Below, in pieces: positions 53,800 through 63,417 of a DNA stretch of 64,000 bases (the first letter of the stretch is position 1; each line of letters opens with the position of its first letter). The notes beneath the pieces are model-generated. The model saw nothing but the letters and a program-made list of their open reading frames with translations. It was not told the origin of the DNA and searched no databases. The stretch comes from Acanthopleura granulata (taxonomy: Eukaryota > Mollusca > Polyplacophora > Chitonida > Chitonidae), in assembly GCA_016165875.1 (NCBI GenBank), contig JABBOT010000007.1:8031245-8095244 (forward strand), given 5' to 3'. The translations under genes were made by a program, and so were the position numbers.

Positions 53800-55699
53800 C
53801 CAGAAAATCCAGCGCTCCATGATGTAGTCCAAATCATCCTGGAGGAACCCATTCCTGAGGCAGTAAAGCATCCTCTGCTAAAGCCCTTACAGCCTGGGAA
53901 ATATCGGCCTCTTCCTCCACCACACAAGAAGGGAGTAGGAAGAGGAAGGTCATTGAGGAAGAATTTGACCCAATCCACAAAACTTTCCTAACCACCAAGG
54001 ACTAACTGATGGAGGTTCTACAGCTGTTTTAGTGTGCCAAGGCAGATATGCTCACGTTTCAAAAAAAAAAATACATGCCTCGAATCAACCTGCTGTTGGT
54101 CGAGAGAGCCGGTTAATTCCACTACACCTGGATCAAGGATCTTAACCACCTGCTTTATGATCAATCCAACTTTAAAGGCCGAAGGGATTTCTGCGAGGGT
54201 TGCCTCTATGGATACTCTAGGGAAGACCTGCTGGAAGCCCACAAACCTGAATGCCGCGGAGTCGGCCAGACAGCTGTGCGAGTGGAGATGTCGGAAGAGT
54301 GTAAAAATAAGCTCACCTTCCAGAACCATCACAAGCAGCTCCCAACCTCTTACATCATCTATGCCGACATCGAAGCTCTCACCACTAAAATCGAGGGCGA
54401 CTGGCTGGATCCCACAAAAAATAACACCCCAAAAACACAGCACCATACGGGCTGCAGCTACTGCTATATCGCGGACCGATGAGATGGGCACGCCGAGCCT
54501 CCTGTGGAATACAGAGGGCCCAACACAGAAGAACACTTATTAGAAGCTCTCCAAGAAGAGGAGCGTAAGATCAAGATGGTTCTACCTAACCCGAAACCAT
54601 AGCAATGACTCGAGAGGACTGACTGACTGGGCTTGTAACACTGCTACCACCTGCCATTTCTGTGAAAAGCCGCTTGAAGTTGCGGGGCAACGGGACCTTG
54701 TCCATGACCACTGCCACACCACTGAAAAATACAGCGGTGACGCACACAACGCTTGCAACATGAAGTTATTTCTAAGCCCCAAAACCACCACCATCTTAGT
54801 GGTCTTCCACAACCTGCGGCGCTATGACTCTCACCTGCTGATACAGGCGATCTCGATGGAGGAGGGTCGTATATCCTGTATCCCCAACACCGAAAAATAG
54901 ATCTCCTTCTCCCTGGGGCAGCTCCGCATCATCGACAGCGCCCAGTTCTTGTTGGCATCTCTCGACAAGCTGGTATTCAAGTATCCAAGGCGTTCCAGAC
55001 CACAGTGCGGTATGAACCAAGCCAGCAGAGACGTTATCTGCTCATGGGTAAGGGTGCTTACCCATATGAGTACATGGACTCCTGGCAACGCTTTGATGAG
55101 CCAAAGCTTCCCATAAAGGAGGCCTTCAACAACAAGCTTTCGGACACACACATCAGTGATGAGGATTATGCTTATGCACAAAAGGTCTGGGAGGCTGTCG
55201 ACTGCCAAACCCTTGGAAACTACCACGACCTGTACAACCGCACTGATTTACTCCTGCTGGCAGATGTCTTCAAGACGTTTCCGAAGACTTGACGAAAGCA
55301 GTATGGCCTAGATCCTGCGCATTATTACACCAGCCATGGTCTCTGCTGGAATGCTCTCATCAAGAAAACAGACACTGAGATTTAACTGCTGACAGACTAC
55401 GTCCACCACCTCTACATGGAGAAAGGGATGAGAGGGGGTATCTCGATGGTTTCAAAGCGTCACGCCGTAAAAAAGAATGTTGTGAAGAAGCACATTCGAC
55501 ATGAGCACTACAAAGAGGTTGCTTCGAAAAGCTGACCTTCCACCATGGCATGGATGTCCTGCGATCAGAGCGCCATTGCATCTATAGGCAACATCTGAGC
55601 AAGGTATCGCTCTCTCCCTTCGATTCGAAGCGCCGGATAGTTGAAAATGGGGTAGATACGCTGGCCTACAAACACCAAGATACCCCTCCAGCAGGTTGA
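53800..55699 (+). pseudogene. Polinton protein-primed DNA polymerase B, inactivated
   Basis: Protein-primed family B polymerase that would copy the element. Segments in order, in changing frames: a proline-rich leader (EEPIPEAVKHPLLKPLQPGK, near 53850); MPRINLLLVERAG then a stop and FHYTWIKDLNHLLYDQS; a Cys/His finger (FCEGCLYGYSREDLLEAHKP + EC); exonuclease motif I YIIYADIEAL with Asp and Glu (54355); CHFCEKPLEV...VHDHCHTTEK finger; KTTTILVVFHNLRRYDSHLL (exonuclease motif II zone); and NRTDLLLLADVFKTF. After RGGISMVSKRHA (55455) it jumps directly to the C-terminal VVKKHIRHEHYKEV and FHHGMDVLRSERH, ending TGA 55697-55699. The palm with its catalytic aspartates is missing. At least four frameshifts and several stops. 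Confidence 0.9.
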
Positions 55700-56646
55700 G
55701 CTCCTAACGGCGCTGTATTGCCCTATCCAAAGCTGAGTGTCAGGTGGCATTACGAGAACTTCCTCGGGGACAAATCCCCGCTGCGGGCCATGCGATTACA
55801 CATCAAGATAGTATAGCACAGGCTCATCGTTTTTATTTACCGAGTTCGACGGCGGCCGCCTTCAAGCTCGCCTTGCTGGTACAGATAGCGAACGCCAACC
55901 CCAGAAGGGAGCTTTTGCTCATGAAGGCCAACAGCACGGCGTGGAACAGTGGAGGAGGGTTTTTGTGCCATATTTTTTGCATTGACAGCCTCAGAATGGA
56001 TATTTCCGATGAGTCCGGTAACTTCTCCGTTCAAAACCACCACGACTGCACGTAAGCGAGCTACCCACTCAGAAGAAGATACAGTAGGGAGCCGCATCTC
56101 TTAGGCGTACTGGTGACCGAACAAACGCTCTGCTAGTTTCCGATTGAATGCTTCAACGATCCCCTGGTCCCGATGGATGCCCAGTCGTCCGCGCGTGACG
56201 GTTACACAGTGCTTTGTAAGCAGTTCACTCACTGCATCCATGAACTCACGTCCATGGTCGACCTGCAGCAGTGTAGGCCAACTCAGAGACCCCACATATA
56301 AATACGCCCTTTTGTGGTTATGGGCTCAGCTGCTTTGAATCGGCTGACCACATCGGCGACTGTGAGGGCATACTTGTAGGTGCCCTTGCCCACTTTGTTT
56401 TTGACAGTGTCAAAGGGCAGAAAGAGCAGATCAGCTTAATGCCCTCTTTTGGAACGTCAACATCAAACTTTGTCGTCGGGCTGGTAGAAAAATCTTCCAG
56501 ATGGCCTGTTTCTTCGACCAATCGCGAGCTGTGCCTTCAGAGACCTTGGCGGCAGAAACTAGTTTCTTGATAGCGGCAATGCTTCTCCAGTAGCCCTTGG
56601 GGCTGTAGTATATCTTCAATAGCCGAACATACAACTGGTCGGCCAT
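55700..56646 (-). pseudogene. Polinton integrase (retroviral-type, DDE), frameshifted
   Basis: Would cut and join the element's ends. The start chosen is ATG at 56646 (MADQLYVRLLKIYYSPKGYW), the usual N terminus for this group as I remember it. It is spread over at least four frames: 56646-56431, 56521-56318, 56295-56101, 56097-55837, and a last piece RGFVPEEVLVMPPDTQL near 55780-55735. Catalytic-region signatures: LLQVDHGREFM (second Asp) and HRDQGIVEAFNRKLAERLFG (Glu), then a chromodomain-like C-terminal region YLYQQGELEGG. It converges on and slightly overlaps the polymerase 3' end, the standard Polinton arrangement. Confidence 0.9.
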
Positions 56647-57380
56647 GGTAATAGGCACCATATTCAAGCTTTTCCAACAGCCTGATAAGTCTCCAACACG
56701 CTGCAGCTCAGGCAGCTGCCCTGTCATTGTACGGACGTTGGTCGAGCCCTCCATCACCTTTGCTGCGAAACGCAACGTCTTTTCGTCTTTCCGCCAGAAA
56801 TCGAGCGACTTTTCTGCGCTATCAATCAGTACATGGGACAGAGGACAAGGGATTTTTTACCACTGGTACCCCAGATTATATCTCTGCGGGTAACCCCATC
56901 ATTCCGCAATATACAAGCGATACACACATATGGTATGGAAAAATAACTCTAGCCTCATTACTCACATTGTGCCTAGTAGCCCTTGGGGCTGTCGTATAGT
57001 ATGTCTTCGATACACGAATAGACAAATGGTCGGCCACGGTAGTAGGTACCATAAGCAAGGTACTCCAGATGCCAGATCAGTCTCCAACCCGTGGAAGCCA
57101 CATGCTCAGGCAGCTGGCCGGCGCTATCCCAGAAGTCGTTGAGAACAGGACCAAGTCCTGCTGCGATACGCATTGCGGCTTTTTCGTCCTCCCGCAAAGG
57201 GACGAGCGACTTCAGCACATGGGACATAAGACCAGGAATCTCGCCGACGCAGGCATAATAGTCAACCTCTAGGAGCGCAGAGTATAGCTCTTTGAGCAAA
57301 GATATCATCACTCAATATCCAAGCGATATATACAAAAGTATGGAAAAATAACTCTAGACTCACTACTCAAGTCGTGCCTG
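56560..57380. repeat. Diverged local tandem duplication of about 430 bp in the Polinton
   Basis: TAGCCCTTGGGGCTGT at 56591 and 56979; GGTCGGCCA near 56638 and 57030; ATACAAGCGATACACA at 56911 against ATCCAAGCGATATATA at 57318; ATGGAAAAATAACTCTAG at 56935 and 57340. The order is the same in both, giving a period of about 400 bp. Confidence 0.75.
56973..57311 (-). CDS. 112-codon Polinton frame upstream of integrase
   Basis: Open frame MMISLLKELYSALLEVDYYA then CVGEIPGLMSHVLKSLVPLR and a tail ending EDILYDSPKGY. Function unknown. Its last 70 residues resemble the region just upstream of and overlapping the integrase start (56880-56580: AAKVMEG...QLPELQRVG...KIYYSPKGY), so one looks like a diverged tandem copy of the other. 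One of the few unbroken frames in the element. Confidence 0.5.
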   Translation of the reverse strand: MMISLLKELYSALLEVDYYACVGEIPGLMSHVLKSLVPLREDEKAAMRIAAGLGPVLNDFWDSAGQLPEHVASTGWRLIWHLEYLAYGTYYRGRPFVYSCIEDILYDSPKGY

Positions 57381-57383
57381 CCA

Positions 57384-57835
57384 TTACATCGAGGAGCTCT
57401 TACGAGCCCAGCACAGTTTTTTCAGATTATAGGCGACCAGCCCAGTTACACCCATTCCGAGGAGTATGAAGGCGATCTCGAAATGTTTTTGGTCCTCCGA
57501 CGGCGTATAGAAAGCGCTTAGGAGAGGTTCGGACCCTGTGGGACTAAGAGTTTTCCCCGTGATCTGAGCGTACTCGCTCATGGTGGTGTCGACATCGCGA
57601 AATGTGCCCTCTAAGTGCCCCTGTGGACGAAACTCGTCATTAATCCAGTCCAGAGGGTGTGTTTTTTGAGACCACGCCGCCTGCGCCGCCTGGAGCTCTT
57701 CTGCAGCTTTATCATGGTGCCTACGCTCCGCCTTAACCCCGGAGCTCCGGAGAACTCAGAAGACAAAGTTAGTACCTGAGAAAGCAAGTGCATTTACGAG
57801 AGCGCCCGCAAACCATCACCGCGATCGATGCCATT
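57384..57835 (-). pseudogene. Polinton small membrane protein, one stop and a frameshift
   Basis: Coding sense from about 57835: MASIAVMVCG then a frameshift to LVNALAFSGTNFVF, a stop, ERRHHDKAAEELQAAQAAWS, DWINDEFRPQGHLEGTFRDV and a C-terminal hydrophobic helix FEIAFILLGMGVTGLVAYNL before TGA-side residues KKLCWARKSSSM. The helical, alanine-rich middle suggests a coiled coil. Similar small proteins recur in marine invertebrate Polintons as I remember; role unassigned. Confidence 0.6.
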
Positions 57836-57836
57836 G

Positions 57837-58060
57837 TTACTTTATAGCATCTGCTGGAATGATCCTCGTGTCGTTGATCGCCATCGCGAGAGCCACGCCC
57901 ACGACCATTCCGATATCACGGGGGAAGAAATCTAGCTTGGGAGGGTCACTTTCAATGACCATCTTACCATTGTAGAGTATCCCATAGCTAAGCCAGAGAC
58001 GACTTCGCTGTGATACAGCGCGTTTACGAGCATCTTACCGTCGGTAGCTGGAGTTGTCAT
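57837..58060 (-). pseudogene. Polinton small protein with central hydrophobic helix, frameshifted
   Basis: Opens MTTPATDGKMLVNALYHSEV at 58060, loses register near LAMG, then continues YGILYNGKMVIESDPPKLDF and DIGMVVGVALAMAINDTRII to TAA 57837-57839. About 73 residues if intact. One candidate membrane or amphipathic helix. Packed 2 bp from the next gene, as in an operon-like late block. Function unknown. Confidence 0.5.
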
Positions 58061-58139
58061 GTTCTGATTGCATAGGGTGAAGATCGGTGGGAATCTTCAA
58101 GTGCTGAGCAGAGGGTGGGGGGCTTAGAAGTGGCTTGTG

Positions 58140-59010
58140 CTGTTTTCTCTAGTTGCGGCGCAACATGAAGAGGCAGCAGCTGCTGGTTATGAGTAAATAT
58201 CTACACCCGCAAGGCCAGCTACCCCTCTGAACCAGGCTTTCTCCGTTCTGGTGGGCTACAGGCCTCCTGCTGTCCTGCTATAGCAGCACCATGGTGTTGT
58301 GATTTCTTGGCCGCCCCAAGCTATGTAAGCAGTCGTTCCAGACTGACCTTCCCGCCAGCAGCCCGGGGACGCCTTGTCGCCACCTTCGTCGTGTCCTTAC
58401 TTTTCTTATGTTCTGTCACTCTTTCCACCGGAAGTGTTTTCTTCGGTGGGTTCTCTTGGCACTCCAAAGGAAGAGTCGTTTTCTCCGCCATCCTTGATTG
58501 TTCGAGGGCAGTGTTGTCCAAATTGGCAGTGCCTGGCTATGGTAAGAGCAGCCGTTAGCGCCGCTAGCAACATGCCGTAACGATGATAGAGCACACAGAA
58601 AGCACTACTAATCCCATGTCCAACAAAGGGGTCGGCCTCCAGCGCCGGCCGGTTCTCGATTGGAAGAAACATGCTGACCACTCCTGAGTACAATTGTAAT
58701 GGAGCATCTCCTATCGTTTTCGTCATGGCCGCGCCTAGTCTTGCATCGTAGAGGGCGTACAGATCCTCGACCTCGTCCTCCTCCAACGAGTTAATTTGGT
58801 CCCCAGTCCATGCCTCCCATGGTACCCCGCTGCCCGCGCAGCAAGCCTTTCATGGTGCAGAGACATGAGATTGGCAGCACGCGCTTCTGCCTATTCCTCC
58901 AATGGCTCCTTCTGTTTCTTTTGTGCAGCTGAGGACGCAACCTTAGAGTCTTCGTGGATCAGTTCGTGGATTAGTTCATCTACTCCGTCTAGTCTCCTGA
59001 CGAATAGTTT
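58140..59010 (-). pseudogene. Polinton element-specific protein, frameshifted
   Basis: Best segment 58786-58406: EEDEVEDLYALYDARLGAAM, TKTIGDAPLQLYSGVVSMFL then VLYHRYGMLLAALTAALTIA (hydrophobic helix). It is preceded in another frame by GVPWEAWTGDQINSLEEDEV and followed by basic, proline-rich low-complexity sequence. I recall similar proteins beside Polinton integrases but not a function. The upstream 58800-59010 is broken by stops. Confidence 0.5.
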
Positions 59011-59184
59011 GAGTCACAGACCGCATGCAACGCACGATATGTACCACTTTACTCCTAGCTCTAATATAGTCTCATGCAGGCTACGCGTTCACACTAAAGA
59101 TGATTATTTGCAGGTAAAATAGCATCAGCCAGCTGTTGTTCAGCAACAGTGTTTTGCATATTATAACACGTGATATGCAGTCGG

Positions 59185-60303
59185 CTAATCAGTCTTCAAC
59201 AGAAGCTTAGAATGCATTGCATGGACAACTGCTGCCGCACTCTGGCCCGCTCTTCCAGAGGGATCACATTTTTCTCGGAGGCATTCTTCAAACGAATCCC
59301 TATTTTTGCTGTGGAAGATGGCGACCCAACGCATCTGCTCGTGTAGATCCTTCTGCACAGAGTGATTCTTCTGGGTGAGCAGCCCCTGCTTTACTGTAGT
59401 CGTCGCTGCCAGCACAGGACTCCTTATTACTAGAGTCGGCACGGGTAGTGCAGCTTTCTGCGGCTTTATAATACTTGCCTCTCCAGTCGAAGGCGTATGA
59501 ACTGCCGAAGGCAAGTTTACCCCGGGTTCCTGGTCTGTTGTGGCTATGACGACCTCGTTGTTATAGCGGCTGATTTTTCCGATTCCCAGGTCCATGTTGC
59601 TTGCCGCCACACCAAATGCATAATCCACCTTGGAGCTGGCGTGCCTCAAGACGTTCTGGTACCGCTCTATGGCCGAGGGAAGGTCAACAGTTCTGGCTAT
59701 GGCGTCTTCGACATTTGCTGGTAACTGCTTCTGCTCATCAAATGCCGTGTTTTCCGTCCCTAAGACACTGCTGTTGGTCTGAGTCTGTGCTCCGAGGATT
59801 GCCCAAACATAAGTCGTTGGTCTCGTTGGTTTCAATGCTGTCCCTCACGCGTTCCAAGTCTGCCTGCGTAAATCCTTCAGATTTGTCGAGGATGAAGGTG
59901 GCCCATGCTTGATCGGCCTCGCTGTCTTGCGAGATGAAATCGAAGTGAAATTTGTTCGGTGTTCGCTGGAATAACATGAGGAAAGGATCGTAGTCGGAAT
60001 GCGATTTCATGTATCCTGTCCTCGTGACATAATAATAAGCCACGCCTAACTCGTCGCTTCCACTTCTTTTTGGCCGCTAGTCTGTGTCTGTTGCTCCGGT
60101 CGTAGGGGTTGTCGTTCGGACTCCATGCATTGTCTTGTGGGATTTATGCCTTAATCTCTTTCAGAGTAGGGCGCTCTTGATAGTACATGTGGAAGTGGAA
60201 TACAGAGTTGTATAGTTGTATGTCCTTCTGAGACTCCTCATCCGATCGTGACGTACCATACGGTGAAATTGAGTTGGTTCTGCCACCACGCCATCAGTTG
60301 CAT
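59185..60303 (-). pseudogene. Large Polinton element protein, broken by a stop and frameshifts
   Basis: Coding sense: LMAWWQNQLNFTVWYVTIG then TGA (60240), YNSVFHFHMYYQERPTLKEI, an N-P-Y-D-R-S containing piece, the frame 60043-59738 (FHFDFISQDSEADQAWATFI, LDKSEGFTQADLERVRDSIE), and after a frameshift the 59835-59185 frame (TYVWAILGAQTQTNSSVLGT ... ISRYNNEVVIATTDQE). It resembles a protein I have seen repeatedly in invertebrate Polintons; I cannot say whether it is structural. The 216-codon C-terminal frame is the longest open frame of the element. Confidence 0.6.
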
Positions 60304-60335
60304 GTGCTATTGTCGCTGTTGATTTTCGGCAAGGT

Positions 60336-60875
60336 GTGGCATTTAACCACCTTTTGAAAAGTCACGTGGAAAGCAATTGGCGAGTTGTTCAGGCTGGGAT
60401 ATATCACCACAATTTCACTTGTTTCCTTCATCTCTTTACTCGGATATACTCTACCGATATTGTAATGGGTTACATTCCTATTGAACGAAAACGCCTCATC
60501 AAGCATACTGCTGAATATGTTGTCATACTGAGCGATGTTCAGCAGGGGAGTAGTGTCCTCCTCTCAACATGTCTGGACAATCTAAAAGGCCAGTACGAGG
60601 TCGCCTTGCTCGACATGACCTTGTACACACAGACGAATACTGGCTCCCACGTACGTTTCAGGTTGAACGATGTGTCGATAGTCGTGCCAAGCGGCTATTA
60701 TCTCGTCTGTATCCTTAACAAAGAAGTATTCCGAACTTTGGTCGGTTCCTCGGTTGCTAAGCTGCAACTGAATGAAGCCACTGGTCGTGTGCGGATGCTG
60801 CTCAACAAGGATGATGTTATCAGTCTGTTAAGTCTAGCCGATATCTTGGGTTCTCAAGCCCAAGAGAACCCATGA
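60336..60875 (+). CDS. 179-codon intact Polinton frame, possible minor capsid-type protein
   Basis: Open from 60336; the more likely start is the internal ATG at 60465 (MGYIPIERKRLIKHTAEYVV), since the first 43 residues look like translated intergenic DNA and overlap the divergent gene's upstream side. That gives 136 residues. YVVILSDVQQGSSV...LKGQYEVALLDMTLYTQTNT is reminiscent of the opening of Polinton minor capsid (penton-like) proteins, where a strand is followed by an L-x-G-x-W/Y-E-V-A-L motif. This is a weak, memory-based assignment. It overlaps the next ATG by the ATGA at 60872-60875. Confidence 0.45.
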   Translation: MAFNHLLKSHVESNWRVVQAGIYHHNFTCFLHLFTRIYSTDIVMGYIPIERKRLIKHTAEYVVILSDVQQGSSVLLSTCLDNLKGQYEVALLDMTLYTQTNTGSHVRFRLNDVSIVVPSGYYLVCILNKEVFRTLVGSSVAKLQLNEATGRVRMLLNKDDVISLLSLADILGSQAQENP

Positions 60876-61195
60876 GCGGAATAAATGAAGGGGGCAAACT
60901 ATCCAAACTGGGGCCTCACAAAGAAATATTTGTCCACCTGGATGAGGTGAGCGCGTCCGAAAACATAGCCGCAATGTCTGCTATTAATGCGAGTGGCTCT
61001 ACTCCGCTGAAAGCAGTCGCGGTATACCGAGAAGGCATAAATTCCGGAAGGAAGGGGGCATTTCCCAATCCATAGGACAGCAAACTGTTGGCTGACTTCC
61101 TGTCAGGGCTTGCTATAGAGCTGTTAAACATTTACGGCCAACCTATAGATACAGCATACTCAAGCGTAACTTTACACATTCGCCGACGTGATGGA
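60872..61195 (+). pseudogene. Polinton frame overlapping the previous gene, one stop
   Basis: MSGINEGGKLSKLGPHKEIF then VHLDEVSASENIAAMSAINA, a TAG after FPNP (61073), and then open to GLAIELLNIYGQPIDTAYSS. The ATGA overlap with the upstream frame suggests coupled expression. No family recognised. Confidence 0.45.
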
Positions 61196-61480
61196 CCCAG
61201 TGGACCCTAGTAGCAGTAGCCTAGTCTTATCAGATCTGGCAGACCTCGAGGGTTTTGAGCGACAAGAGGTGGATGGACGAATTTACGCCTTCCAACCCCG
61301 GGTTGAGGGGTGTTTATGCACGAATGAAGTTGCCGTTTTGAAAATCCTAAGAACCACTGAGGATGTATGAGCCCGCCGATGTCGATATCGAAGCCCCAAA
61401 TGCGCTCCAAAAACCCACCCTGGTTCTATCTGATGATCCTGAGAATAGAATATGGGGTTAAATCGGATGGCCCCAAAAGG
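61188..61480 (+). pseudogene. Small Polinton frame
   Basis: MMDPVDPSSSSLVLSDLADL then EGFERQEVDGRIYAFQPRVE and a TGA at 61368; acidic, likely disordered. Possibly continues after a frameshift (YEPADVDIEAPNAL). Function unknown. Confidence 0.35.
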
Positions 61481-61518
61481 GACATTAATGCCGTTCGGCT
61501 TATCTTTCGTACACGACC

Positions 61519-61722
61519 ATGGGAAAAGAAATTCATGTGAGGATACTGCCAGAAGGGGACCATATGATCGGAGGAGATCCAGATACACCATCTTACCTCG
61601 ATATCAACACACCATTTCCCGTTGGCCAGGTTCCCCCGAGTACCAAAATCATTCTGGATATGATATTGAGTCATAATCCAGACAAGCCCTTCCACATCCT
61701 TCCTGGCTTGAAGATCGGGTGA
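61519..61722 (+). CDS. 67-codon Polinton frame, unknown
   Basis: MGKEIHVRILPEGDHMIGGD then PDTPSYLDINTPFPVGQVPP and NPDKPFHILPGLKIG. Composition is protein-like and unbroken, but short. No family recognised. Confidence 0.35.
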   Translation: MGKEIHVRILPEGDHMIGGDPDTPSYLDINTPFPVGQVPPSTKIILDMILSHNPDKPFHILPGLKIG

Positions 61723-61929
61723 CTGAAAGAGCATGTCGGTAAAAAGCGTAACTATCGTCGTAAAAATACTTCCCAGCGCTAATAGGGTTGAGATGATGTT
61801 AGACAACGTCGTGACTGCAGCTCCTCAAGCGGTACGGTTTCACCCCACAAATCTAGAGCATGGCGTTCAGTTGAAATGATTAAGATTATGTTTTAAACCC
61901 ATATCGGTTTTAGAATTGGACATTTTAAC

Positions 61930-62510
61930 GGCGTCTACATAAAGATGGCGTAATTGTATCCAGCATTAGATCCATCTCTCGACCGACTGAAGATCCGCAC
62001 GAGTATAGATTACAACATATTAGCACTCTGAAAACAGAATTAGAATGTGAGAGAGACGCCAGAGCCAGAGCCGCTCTATACAAAAAATACTACAGGACAG
62101 TCAACGCCGCTGATGGTACTGATACCACGCTACTCACGGCCAGTATGGGCTTGGGCGTGGCAGGAGTTGGGGTGTTTGTCCACGATAATTGCGGCGCCTA
62201 TAGCTATAAGCATGGAAGCCCGTCCGTGAAAGATAAGAAACAATGAAATTCTCTTACTGGCTGAGATTAAGCTTAATTCAATTACCGACCACGTTTCTAA
62301 GGCGCTGATTGACAGTAAGATTTCAGATACTGAGTTTCGATTAATACTCGGTGAAGTCGAAATATACTGAGAAATGAAACAACAGATCGAGTCGGTACAG
62401 CATATAACTCGATTTCCTTAGATAAGAAATCGAGGGAAGCGTTGGTGAAGCAGGGGCGAAATGAAGCTCATGCATCTTTCATGAAAAAACTGTCCGTCCG
62501 TTGAACTTCT
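61930..62510 (+). pseudogene. Polinton membrane-associated element protein, multiply frameshifted
   Basis: Segments: ISTLKTELECERDARARAAL, YKKYYRTVNAADGTDTTLLT then ASMGLGVAGVGVF (hydrophobic), then in other frames STIIAAPIAISMEA, AEIKLNSITDHVSKALIDSK and ISDTEFRLILGEVEIY, ending EALVKQGRNEAHASFMKKLS. The pattern of charged N half, hydrophobic helices and helical C half matches a small protein I recall from similar Polintons; role unassigned. Confidence 0.5.
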
Positions 62511-63230
62511 GGACAGAGAGGTGGGATACCGGAGTTCGATATACTTGTAGTATTACTCGCAAATCAGCTATAAGATGTGTCCATCTCCCTTATAAAATGT
62601 ACTCATTGTGACCTCAAGTGGGGTCAAGTGGCTTGTAGCTCTATATATTCTACACAAACTTAAGAACACTATACAAGACCAGACATACGAAATGACCAGG
62701 TTCAGCGATAAAATAACTAATGTAACTGGTTCTGGTAACCCAGGCCTAGACTGAGAAGGCTGATTCATTGAAGTAAACAAACTTCAAACCCTACAGGGCT
62801 CTGGAGAGGGAGCTCTAGGGTTTGAATTTTGTCTCACAAAACTTGTCCTGTTACACAAAACTTGTCACACCACACAATACTTGTCACGCTTCAGAAAACT
62901 TGTCCCTCTGGCTGGAGCGGGACAGTTTTCACTGTGTAATAGCACATACTGAATTCAGTTAGCTGTACACTACCTCTTATGCGATACAGGATATAACTTA
63001 CTGTGTCAGTATAAAGTGACTGGTCTCGCCAGCTATGTAGGTTAAGTGACTCCCACGTGAGCTATTTTATATCGCAGGTTTATATATGCTATCAGCTTCT
63101 GGACCCGGAAGAAGGCGACCTCTTGGTTATATCCACTGCATGTTCCTCTTAATCTATAAGCGGCTGTGTTTGCGTACATAAAAAATTGCCATTGGGAGTG
63201 CTTCTAGCTGCAAGCCCGATCTCGAACACG
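62511..63230 (+). other. Right subterminal Polinton DNA
   Basis: No gene. Contains a short-period direct repeat at 62826-62912: ACAAAACTTGTC-like units of about 18-21 bp repeated four or five times. A small palindrome TGACCTCAAGTGGGGTCA lies at 62610. Nothing else recognised. Confidence 0.6.
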
Positions 63231-63417
63231 TGGTCGGTCGGCCTATGGCAATGACCTCTGAATGTGAACGCCCGTTTGTGTGCATAGATAGCTGACAAAA
63301 AGATGTGTACGCGAACACCATATGGTTTGAGCTTGGGTAGACCTTGGGTTGGGGGCCCTCACTTGGGGTGGGGAGGGCCCTGGAGGGAAGTTTGCCAGAA
63401 TTCCTATTCTGTATTCT
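63231..63417 (-). repeat. Polinton right terminal inverted repeat
   Basis: Reverse complement begins AGAATACAGAATAGG and follows the left repeat through CCTCCAGGGCCCTCCCCACC to TTGCCATAGGCCGACCGACC. Confidence 0.93.

Larger units (their letters stand above)
52805..63417. mobile_element. Polinton/Maverick element, decayed, about 10.6 kb
   Basis: Bounded by inverted repeats of about 185 bp. The plus-strand arm carries a protein-primed family B DNA polymerase. A central minus-strand block carries the integrase and small element proteins. A right-hand plus-strand arm carries further element genes. Polintons are self-synthesising, virus-like DNA elements of 15-20 kb; this one is short and every recognised gene is damaged. 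I found no packaging ATPase or adenain-like protease, so those parts are deleted or decayed beyond recognition. Possible 6-bp target duplication: CCGTCA on the left, CCGTTA on the right, one mismatch. Confidence 0.93.

Noticed and set aside
53071..53871. 266-codon minus-strand frame at the Polinton left arm
   Set aside because: No recognisable motif, composition like antisense DNA, and it opposes the plus-strand polymerase arm; I looked for packaging ATPase Walker motifs and found none.
54018..54536. 172-codon minus and 169-codon plus frames inside the polymerase
   Set aside because: Shadows of the true polymerase frame, which carries the Cys/His finger and exonuclease motif.
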